Assembly: GCA_022578965.1 (NCBI GenBank)
Contig: MU400925.1
Span: 1 to 21,836, forward strand
Length of the DNA: 21,836 nucleotides
Direction: 5' to 3'
Origin: Xylaria sp. FL1777
Taxonomy: Eukaryota > Ascomycota > Sordariomycetes > Xylariales > Xylariaceae
The notes beneath the pieces were generated by a model, which saw only the letters and a program-made list of their open reading frames with translations, did no database searches and was not told the origin of the DNA. Made by a program: the position numbers and the translations under genes. Below are positions 10,552 to 18,781 of this stretch, piece after piece. Positions within the stretch are counted from its first letter, which is position 1, and every line of letters begins with the position of its first letter.

Positions 10552-12016
10552 CCGATTGCCGTCATCGAACGTGTCGCAATCAGAATGTCGTTAGCACTCC
10601 AAGGCATTTAAGATCTTGAGGGCCTTACCATATGACGCTCTATCATAGTAGTCGCTTCAATGCCACAAACTGTGTGCAATTTGTGTACCAACAGATCAGG
10701 CATTGTTACTCACTTCCCGCATGCAGGCCTGCTGCAGGGAAGAGGCCTATGACTTGTAACCCACAACCAAATCGAAGCCCCAACATCACTACCCGGACGG
10801 ATCCGGATTCGCCCATTTGCGCTTGTAATGCCTCATGCGCAGAGAACCAGACATCGATAAGTGAAGTCGAGCCAGCTGATGGGAAGCTGGGGTTATGACG
10901 AAGAGGACTACCCACCTCTTATCTAGGGCCGCGATGGGGAGTAAGATAATAAAGATGATGGCGGCGTTCGACCTTCCACTCGCAAGCGTAGCAAAATCAA
11001 CTTACCTACCCACGTGACTCTCAACGGTTCACTCGGACAGCGTTCTCGCCTACTTGGCTCTATCTCCTGAACGCGAAAGTAAAGTTCCAGATCCCAGCCC
11101 ATGGCCGAGGGCGCCCCCGTCGGCACACAATTCACATGATGACCAAGGGTCTGTGGAACCCCGCCTTTGCGAAATTAGAGGAATGGCCACTTGACAACAC
11201 GTGTCTCAAAGGCGTAACGGAGAACGGGTTAACAACTTTCCAGTTGCAGTTCAGGTGACATTGCTATACAAAATACGGACATGAGAGTCAAAATTGACGA
11301 GAGTCGGCTAAGAGCCGTCTTTCGGCAAAGCACACACTAGTAACGAGAGCTACAGAGGGATAGAACCTTGTTATCAAACTAAAGAACCAACGGCTATCTT
11401 GGCAGGAGACCCATACGAAGTTTACGAAGGGGCGGAGTAAGGGGGACCCGGCAGGTGCGATACTGTACGAAGCTGAAGAGGCGTCGTAGGAAGGTAAGCA
11501 ATCTATAGACGGATGCAACAAGACGAAAAATGTGATAAATTATATTTCACTCGTGGGTATACTCTTTTAAACGTCTTCCCGTTTTAATTAAAACATGGAT
11601 TAGTTTCCTTTTATATTAGTTAATGTATTGTGAGTTTATTACACCTTACATAATAAAACGTCAAGATTTAAAACCAGAATACACTAGGGTTAAATTAAAC
11701 AATAAAAAGAATATATTTAACCTTATCTAACTGCTAGGCATATTCTGTAGCGCCTGCGAAGACAGCCGTCTTCTAGCTTAAACCGATGTCAGCAAGAACT
11801 CTAGAATTAGTCAGTTGGTTCAAGAAAATTCCGGCATTCTTAACTCTGGTATTTTGGTATTATTGCTCCCATGGTTACCCTTACATATATACTAAATCAA
11901 GTCGAGCGCCCAGATCAAACTTAATATCCTTTGCCTTTTTATAATATGAATTCTAAATTATTAATGGGCTTCCGATCTCAGCTCGGACACTATACTAGTG
12001 TATTCTGGTGTATCAA
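10552..12016. other. Intergenic stretch without a convincing gene
   Basis: Reading frames on both strands are short and lack recognisable motifs. One plus frame shows protein-like patches (YDEEDYPPLI near 10900; RPSTRKRSKINLP near 10965-11005), but stops are as frequent as expected by chance. From about 11520 to 12000 the DNA becomes AT-richer, suggesting non-coding or mildly degraded sequence. A small palindrome GAAGAC-AGCC-GTCTTC lies near 11757-11772. No tRNA, rRNA or repeat family was recognised. Confidence 0.6.
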
Positions 12017-14493
12017 TTATTCGGAGTGTATTATTGTTCCATCCAGTCCATGCAACAAAAACCCACCGACCAGAACCAACAAGATATCCTCGCAGCCTAA
12101 GTAAGCATTGCTGTAATGATTTCCGTCATCGGCCTCATCATCATCACAATCATCCTCTTGGCTATCCTCTCCAGTCCGCTTCTTTCTTCTACCATGTTTA
12201 TCCCCATCCTCATGTTTATTATGATATTCCCTCTCCGCCATTTTCAACTCCCGCGTCCCCTTTCTCGCCCCGCCGACCCCGGCCTTCGTTGCGGCAACAA
12301 CCCCTTTAACAGCCGCAAATAGTTCCCTCGCCCTCATTCCCGCCGCTGCGGCGAATGCGCCCTGCCCAGCGGCATGCTGGCCCGATACTTGTATGGCGAG
12401 GGCGCACGTTTCGTCAAGAATCGCTTGGAGAGTTTTCAAGTTGTGTCTGTATTCTTCACCTGGCCTCTCCCCTGCTCTGTTGGGTTTTATGGGAGTTTGG
12501 TCCTGGGATTGAGGTTGGGATTGAGGATGTAGTATGTGTAGTACTTCTGCTGCTCCTACTCCTACCACCTCTCCCGCTGCTGGTAGCACTGTTTCGCCCC
12601 CTGCTGCTCTTACTGCGTCTGCTGCTGTTTCTGTTGTCGGCAATGCCACTGGTACTCCTCCTGTCGGTAATCTCTCTGCCACCGGCAATATCCCGGATGC
12701 AACAAAATGTTGGAAGCGAGGTGGAGGGATGCCAGACGTGGTTGTACACAGAGATGAAGGGGGCAATGAGACATTATGCGGTTCAGTCCTTGATTGTCTC
12801 TGGAGTATACCATTCTGTTCTTCTTCCTGTCTTCTTTCCCGTGGTATCTTTACTTTCCCCTTTATATGTTGTTCTGATATACCTCTTGTTACAGGGCTTG
12901 GTGCCCTTGCTTTCGCCGCCTCTACCATTAGCAATGCCGGTGCTGACCTTTTCTGAGGTCTGTGAGTGGTTTGTGTTACCTCAACTTCAGACCTTGCACT
13001 GGTGATATTACTCATCGAAGGCCCGTCGTCGAATAGAGACCGTGCCGATGAGATGTGTACCACTGGTTCAGTGATAGGGATTGGCGGAGGAGGTGGAGTT
13101 AGGAACTGTTGTCGCTGTTGTCGGCGCAGGAGTTCTTTGATGTCTAGGTTTAGAAACGCTGGGGCCTGAATAGTCGATTCTGGAGGTGGAGTGGATATAT
13201 GAGTTGAGGCGGGAGCAGGGGCTGGAGGAATCGTTGAAGATGACAATGACGATAACTGCCGTCCTTTCCCCTGCCGTCCAGATTGTTTTTCTCCCATTCG
13301 TTGTGGAGAGATAAGGGCAGAAGGCCCTGCCTCTGGTTCTTGTTTCTCTTTCTCCTGTTCATCTTCCTTGTTGGTTTTCGAACAGGACGAATATTTATCA
13401 ACAAGTCGAGACTGTTTCGTGTTCGTTGAAGAAGAATCCAACGGACCGCAGTCATTCCATGACGGAGTTGGTATACATGTTCCTCCTATAGACAGAGACG
13501 GCAGAAGTATATACGGGTTTCCATGACAAGTAGAAGCAGAGGTGGCAATGGGAAATATTTGGTTATGTTGGCCTCCCTCTCCTCTCGTTATCTGAGGTGT
13601 TGCTACAGAATGGACTTTGGAACGTTGGTCCAGGTTCGGTTTTCTTGTTGGTGTTGAATTTGTACTGCAGATGTTAGGAGGTTGACATTGGGAATGTTTT
13701 CGTTGCCCACTTCTGTTTATGTCTGAGTTTTCGTCTCGGAGGTTTGGGTTCGGGTGACTATAAGGAATCTCACGATTAGAGGAGGACATATGCGGCTGGG
13801 AAATGATAAAAGGGAAGGAAGTTAAAACAACAGAAGTTGTAATTACCTCTCTAGTACAGAAAAGGAGGTTGTATCCTGTTGCATCGCCTCCATAACCATC
13901 ATTTCCTTAGCCAACCCCGACGGCGCTTTCGGCGCCGTTTGCCCTTTCGGTGTCTTTGGTGTTTTAAGCATGTTTGGCGACTTCCTTGGACAAGTATTGG
14001 CATTGTTGTGGACATCCTGAATAATAGTTGAGTTTGTAGTTGACAACAATCCCCGTAAAGCTTGTCGCTGATCGGAAATCGACATGACCGAATCGGCCGA
14101 GCGTGTACGATCCGATCTAGGGTAGGCAGAACAGGTAGTTGGCATTCTTGTCCTGGCTTCCTTATTGTCAACTGATGTCCTATTTTTGGACCTAGGTCGC
14201 GGCATGGGTGACATCGGTGACGGCAGTGATGGCAGTGATTGTTGTGGGAGAGAAGGAAGTGAAGGTGGCGGAGTTGTGGTTGTTGATATTGATGTCGGTG
14301 TCGCTGTCGGTACTGTCGTCAATGCTATTCTACCATGCTGTTGACGTTGAAACACTACTGAGATGGAATCGTCCGGGCCCAGATCACATTCGAATGAGTG
14401 CTCGCAGTGGTATGGTACCATACCCTGTGGTTGTTGCTGCTGCTCATGTTTCTGAGGCTGGTCGTGCGCTTTAGCGTAATGGGAATAGGCCAT
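12017..14493 (-). CDS. Two-exon Ser/Pro/Gln-rich hypothetical protein
   Basis: Two minus-strand frames (14493-13847 and 13757-12017) join through an 89-bp intron, giving about 795 residues. The ATG is in good context (ACCATGG). I do not recognise the protein. Residues 1-640 are low complexity and probably disordered: Gln-rich near 14-22, then Thr/Ser/Pro-rich, with basic patches that could be nuclear localisation signals. The only region likely to fold is about 645-745: an Ala-rich helical stretch (NLKTLQAILDETCALAIQ; ARELFAAVKGVVAATKAG) followed by a Lys/Arg block and an Asp/Glu block. The last 25 residues are partly hydrophobic (ILLVLVGGFLLHGLDG). A nuclear or scaffold protein is a guess only. 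It is divergent from the 14947 gene, with 453 bp between. Several long plus-strand frames overlap it and are taken as shadows. A further intron near the 3' end cannot be excluded. Confidence 0.6.
13758..13846 (-). other. Predicted 89-bp intron
   Basis: On the minus strand the donor is GAGAG|GTAATT and the acceptor is CCTTATAG|TCACCC. A CTAAT branch-like site (TCTAATC) lies about 17 bases before the acceptor. Splicing keeps the frame (...VLE-S-HPNPN...) and removes the TAA that otherwise ends the first frame. An alternative, GTACTA donor with CCCAG acceptor, also keeps frame but has a weaker donor. Confidence 0.6.
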
Positions 14494-14946
14494 GGTCTCT
14501 CTATTTTAGCTTGAGTCCGAGACTACGCAAAAATAACGAGACATCTGCAAGTAGGAGTAAGAGAATGAGGAAAGAGAACAAGATGAAGTGTGACGTGCAG
14601 TTTCCGGCTGGAATACAGCCGGTCGTTCATAATGACAAATTATGGGATGACTCATGATAATGTATGAAGGCAGTTGAATCCTGAACACAGAATCTTCGAG
14701 AACGAAGTGGGAAGTAGGCAAGAAATGGGATTTCAGTCTAGAATGTCTCAGTCCATGTAAGTATGTCTGCCTGAGCGGCCGCTCCGTTTGTAGCTGATCT
14801 GTCTGTCTCATCTATATCTTGTTTGTACATCCCCGTTGACCACTCCATTTGCCCATCCACCTACTCCCCCATTGTCTCTATTTTAGCCTGTATGAGTTCT
14901 CAATATGTGAATTGGAAGTATATGATCAAATAACGCAACTATCATT
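14494..14946. promoter_or_regulatory. Shared divergent promoter region
   Basis: These 453 bp separate the start codons of two oppositely transcribed genes, so both promoters must lie here unless upstream exons exist. CT-rich patches occur near 14856-14884. No clear TATA box or known factor site was identified. Overlapping short reading frames have no recognisable content. Confidence 0.5.
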
Positions 14947-16308
14947 ATGTTCATCTCCAACAAGCATCCCAACCTTTCTGTCAGTACGCCAACTTTTACC
15001 TCAACCAACTATACATTCGCAGCAAACTCGCCCACACAAATCTGCTCAGTCCCAACAGCATACTACTATGATAAAATCCTCTCTGCCTCGTCTAGCTCGG
15101 CTGCCATATCGTGGGGCGTTCGCTGGGACCGCGACACAAAAGCCGCACTCCTAGTCTTACTCGCCACGAACCCGTGTCGCGACTCACTGTCCCTATCAAA
15201 GACTTACAAACGCCACATCTTGGAGAAATTATGTCTTGTACATGACGAGGTGTTTAATTCCGTGTTCCACGGCAAGGTTATGCAGCTTGTCAAGTATGTT
15301 TGGTCTGTAGCAAGAAAGGGGGGCATGGTAACTTGTGAGAGAGTTGCTTGGGGCGAGAGGTGTGTTTGGGACGAGGGTATGATTAGGCGGGTGTTTTTGG
15401 GATGTGATGGGGCATGTTGTGTTAAAAATGCGTGGGTGTGGGTGACGGGATTGAAGGCGAAGACCGGCGTTGTTCCTTCTCCTTTCTCTTCATCCGCCCT
15501 GACTTCGAGTTGTGATGAGAGTGGTGAAAAAGGACACCGAGATGAAAATTATGGTAATGGATCCATGGGTGATACAGCGAAGGCAACGAATGAGAACATT
15601 ATAAGCAATGCTAGTGCATACTCGTCTCGCCCTCGCCGGTGTTCTCACTCATGCTCCCTCTCCCGCTGTTCTTCTCCTTTTGTTTCCACTTCGATTTATT
15701 CTACCTTATCCCCAGAACACGACACTGAGGAAGACCAACATGAATATGGGATTCAAGCTGCGATTCAAGTTTCACCGTCAGCTTCCGTTCTAGCTTCGTC
15801 TCCCACCTCGGCCAACTTAACAATCTCGGGTACCTTCCACATTTCTCACTTCTTACCGTGCCGCTCAATGTCTTGTTCTTCGTCGTCCATCTGTTCATCC
15901 TCATTGGATGAAGCAAAAGAAAGAGGAAGCGGTGTCAGCACAACAACGTCTATGAAGGAAGAGAATGTTGCGTTTGAGGCAGAGCAATGGAGACCGTCCA
16001 TTAGCAGACAGGAGGTGGAATCTGCCCTACCACCCTCTCCCATCCTTTTCCCAGGCACAAACAGTGAACTAGACAATCGCAGCAACGAAGCCCTAGCCAA
16101 TTCTATAGTCCAAGTCCAGGTTCAAGCAACGAACACGAACGAGGTCTATCATGGTAGCAGAGAGTCCAACATCTCTCCGCCTGGCCGGTACCATAATCAA
16201 CCGCATAATCGACAATCACACACACCTCCTATAGTTCGACCAGCTGCTGCTCCTATTCAGGCTCAGCCCCGGACCCGTGGACTTGCTGATTCCCGACACG
16301 CATCATAG
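14947..16308 (+). CDS. Hypothetical protein: small folded N-domain, long disordered tail
   Basis: A 453-residue single-exon protein starting at an ATG with A at -3. Residues 1-52 are Ser/Thr/Asn-rich. Residues about 55-170 look like a folded domain, rich in Trp, Cys and hydrophobics: WGVRWDRDTKAALLVLL, KTYKRHILEKL, VMQLVKYVWSVARK, RCVWDEGMIRRVFLG. The pattern of Trp, charged residues and Leu-Leu near 56-72 loosely resembles the first helix of fungal Myb/SANT-like domains, but the diagnostic spaced tryptophans are not clear, so this is only a hint. Residues 175-453 are Ser/Thr/Pro/Gln-rich and probably disordered. No signal peptide or membrane segment is seen. It is divergent from the two-exon gene and may share its promoter. 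The true start could lie in an upstream exon. Confidence 0.6.
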   Translation: MFISNKHPNLSVSTPTFTSTNYTFAANSPTQICSVPTAYYYDKILSASSSSAAISWGVRWDRDTKAALLVLLATNPCRDSLSLSKTYKRHILEKLCLVHDEVFNSVFHGKVMQLVKYVWSVARKGGMVTCERVAWGERCVWDEGMIRRVFLGCDGACCVKNAWVWVTGLKAKTGVVPSPFSSSALTSSCDESGEKGHRDENYGNGSMGDTAKATNENIISNASAYSSRPRRCSHSCSLSRCSSPFVSTSIYSTLSPEHDTEEDQHEYGIQAAIQVSPSASVLASSPTSANLTISGTFHISHFLPCRSMSCSSSSICSSSLDEAKERGSGVSTTTSMKEENVAFEAEQWRPSISRQEVESALPPSPILFPGTNSELDNRSNEALANSIVQVQVQATNTNEVYHGSRESNISPPGRYHNQPHNRQSHTPPIVRPAAAPIQAQPRTRGLADSRHAS

Positions 16309-16970
16309 ACTCAACTCGAATCAATGCGATTGAATGCATTATAATACCAATGTAACGGTTGTGATTATTCATCAAGTTGTTGATGAATTCCTTGATTCAT
16401 CCATTTGTTTCAACCCTTCCGACCGAATATGATTTAACTTCTCTAACAAAACATTTCCTATAACCACAATGAAGATTTACGAGCAGATGATTTTATAACA
16501 GCCATTACGAACGAAGAGAGTCGTCTGTCTTATTCTCATCCTTAATCTCAGTCACCATGAATCACTAGACTTTTCGAGTCACCAAAGTCCCCACAATCAC
16601 CACCGCCACTGCCAGACCAAGCAACAGCAATTACATCAATACCAACAGCAACAGGCATAAAGATAGCGAGAGGCTACCATCAACAACATCAATATCAGGG
16701 GTAATAGAAATGAGGATACTAGTCGTCGTGAAAACAAAACCAAAAATAAAAAACAAAACGAAAGGCAAAAAAAGCAACCCCTCTGTCTCTCCCAAAATGG
16801 CCACGCCTTACGAAGACGTCACGAGGTCACTATTAAGGCGGCAGCATTATCAATGACCCCAGCTCGTTGCGGGGTATACAATACTAACTTTCAACAAAAA
16901 CGTCGAAGAGCTGCGCAAGTTTTGTCTACATGATCAAGGGCAGAGAGTGGGATAACTACGCGGGGGCAGC

Positions 16971-17012
16971 AAAAAAAAGAAAGGGGGGGCGAGGAGGAAG
17001 AGAAAGGGGAGG
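16971..17012 (+). repeat. Purine-rich tract
   Basis: Forty-one of 42 bases are A or G, including runs of A and of G, with a single C at 16990. Such mirror-like purine tracts can form triplex or unusual structures; here it may simply be promoter or UTR low complexity. Confidence 0.6.
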
Positions 17013-17180
17013 CCTAACAAGGAAAATGTAGTCATTCTACGGCAATGGCAGTTGAGAAGGTAGGGCGAAGTGGTGGTAAAGGAGGCGTTTTGGGTTTAAG
17101 GAGAAAATTCTAGAACACTGTTAGTGGTAACTGTCTAAAGGAAGAAATAAGAGAAACAAAAAAGGGATACTAAAACAAAA

Positions 17181-17216
17181 GTAATATTATTAATATTATT
17201 ATGATTATTAATATGT
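17181..17216 (+). repeat. TAATATTATTA-type AT microsatellite
   Basis: An imperfect ATT/AAT trinucleotide repeat within otherwise normal-composition DNA; not obviously linked to any gene. Confidence 0.6.
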
Positions 17217-17499
17217 TATGTAGTTGTCGAAATTGTAAGGGCCCCTGTTATCTTAACATAGGTCCGTCATTAAATACTCCCTTATATCTGAAGTAGATAT
17301 CCTACCGATAGCTCCACGGCCAGGATAGGAGGGGTACGATATGCCAAGAAAACGTAAGCTGTACGGGGCAACACATCCCTTCATTCCTTCAATTGTCCAC
17401 ATCTTTGAGGCTTAGGATGCCTAATACATCCATGTGCATATCCTAAGGGAGGAACAATAGCCTACAGTACCACTGAAAGCTGCCCTTAAATAGCACTCC

Positions 17500-17833
17500 C
17501 AGGCCAAAAGAGGCTATAGTATGCTATGGTATCCTAGGAGGGCATCTACAACACCTCCTCGTCGGTCGTTTATTCCCAACAAGGCAAATCAGAATGACCG
17601 GCGTCCTGATAGCCGACGGCCGCGAGCTTCCCCTGAGCAAGAGTAGGCTGTTTTGTCTGCCGGAGCGTCTCGGTCTTACGCATATGACACATGAATAATG
17701 CCCACCTTCCCATCGCGGACTAGATGAGCAAGAGTTACAGTGGCCTTTACCGGCTCACCGTGGACGCGCTTGGTCGAACGACGGAATGAGGTTCATGGGC
17801 CATTGCAGCATCAGGTAGCCATTGCCGATGTGG
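17500..17833 (-). pseudogene. Relic of pyridoxal-reductase-type aldo/keto reductase
   Basis: Read on the minus strand, pieces of the AKR8/pyridoxal reductase pattern appear in the right order but in shifting frames. MNLIPSFDQAR (17796-17764) matches the DLF..ARVD segment. VHGEPVKATV and TLAHLVRDGKVGII followed by VS (17765-17685) match the conserved TLAeLVkeGKIggIgLSE stretch. TETLRQ (17674-17657) then LAAV match SAETLRRA...IAAVE. A later IAYYSL (near 17530-17510) may be the IAYSPLG strand. At least two frameshifts and several stops interrupt it, and most of the N-terminal half and the C-terminus are missing. A living family member is about 330 residues and reduces pyridoxal or other carbonyls with NADPH; this copy cannot be functional. 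The order and spacing of motifs are seen; the subfamily is inferred. Confidence 0.6.
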
Positions 17834-18110
17834 CGATCACGCGTGTGGAATATTGGCGGGAAGGATGGATGTGCGATGTTCACTAGCCCAGTCGCCTCTC
17901 GCACACATGGGGGTACTCGCAACGTTGCAACACTGATCTAACTGTTTACCAGATGGAGAGAGGTGTCTCTCTCTAGCTTCCAGTAGTTTCGACTAAAATC
18001 TAGTTTAGTCGTTCTACCTCAAGTTCTAACAATCGGCCATATAACGTTTAATTCTTCGATTACATCCTACATCTCGTAACCAGCTAGCTCCACGGGAATC
18101 GATCTTCACC

Positions 18111-18608
18111 ATGGCATTCGGAACTCCCGAACCAACAAAAGAAGGGACGACCTTAAACCTGAGCTGGGACTGCACAGAAATGGAGCATGTAACTCGCCAG
18201 GTGGCCAATCAGTGGATCTGGGAATCCACTGGTGACTCTCCATTCGTCGATCATCGCATAATCCCGCTTCCTGTTTACTCGTTGGGCAGACGCAACACAG
18301 ACAGAGTCCAGAAGGCTCTTCGGATCAACAAAGACACAATGGCCGAAAAAGTTGAGAGGCTCCTGAATGTAAGCCTGAAAGATTATATGCTCACGCGGAA
18401 CAAGCTTCTTTCCCTCCTTATTAGCTGGGAGCAGGTTATTCTGGAGAAAAGACGGTACGATCAAGAGGGCTTTCAACCCAGCGACAGCGGCAACGGTCTT
18501 ACCCATCATCAATCCTATGTTTTAGACGATCTTATATGGGGCATTGCTGACCCTGGTCAGTCGTTATTGGGAGAAAGGAAACAAGGTATAATAGATACGA
18601 GGATCTAA
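18111..18608 (+). CDS. Small hypothetical protein
   Basis: A 165-residue frame starting at an ATG with A at -3 and G at +4. The protein is soluble, of mixed charge, and probably helical between residues 65 and 120 (RVQKALRINKD; KVERLLNVSLKDYML; LISWEQVILEKRRYDQEG). It has no signal peptide, membrane segment or known motif, and I do not recognise it. It is convergent with the FunK1 kinase, 173 bp apart, and an AATAAA at 18773-18778 could serve it. A minus frame overlaps (18512-18153), but the plus frame has the better start and composition. It could also be a fragment of a longer gene. Confidence 0.45.
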   Translation: MAFGTPEPTKEGTTLNLSWDCTEMEHVTRQVANQWIWESTGDSPFVDHRIIPLPVYSLGRRNTDRVQKALRINKDTMAEKVERLLNVSLKDYMLTRNKLLSLLISWEQVILEKRRYDQEGFQPSDSGNGLTHHQSYVLDDLIWGIADPGQSLLGERKQGIIDTRI

Positions 18609-18772
18609 TATACAGCATTAAAAACTTTAGCTTAGAACAGGCCTTTGATAAAGGTGTATAAATAGCCTCAGTTGATTATGATCTTGTAAACTCGTAGCTG
18701 GTTCTTATAGGCAAGCAGTATAGCATTCAAAACTGAAGTAAGTGGAAGCTAGGGAGCTGGGCTCGAGAGGCC

Positions 18773-18778
18773 AATAAA
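18773..18778 (+). terminator. Possible polyadenylation signal AATAAA
   Basis: The only canonical AATAAA between the two convergent genes; it fits the plus-strand small gene, though it is 165 bases beyond its stop. Confidence 0.35.
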
Positions 18779-18781
18779 GAT

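Larger units (their letters stand above)
16309..17499. other. Intergenic / 3' region without a recognised gene
   Basis: No long frame is present. A short His/Gln-rich frame near 16556-16658 (runs such as QQQLHQYQQQQ) is probably low-complexity DNA in a 3' region. The stretch also holds a purine-rich tract (16971-17012) and an AT microsatellite (17181-17216). No RNA gene was identified. Confidence 0.5.

Noticed and set aside
10612..11130. One plus frame with protein-like patches separated by TAA, TAG and TGA, tempting as a RIP-stopped pseudogene
   Set aside because: From 10426 to 11068 (about 214 codons) it has around eight stops, close to the ten expected by chance, and no family match was recognised.
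12355..13005. 216-codon plus-strand frame with long Leu runs
   Set aside because: It is opposite the Ser/Gln/Ala-rich minus gene; the Leu runs are the reverse of its Gln, Ser and Arg codons. Smaller plus frames there are likewise shadows.
18060..18105. Possible tRNA B-box on the minus strand near GATCGATTCCCGTGG
   Set aside because: The T-arm stem and A-box do not form, and the B-box has mismatches at key positions.
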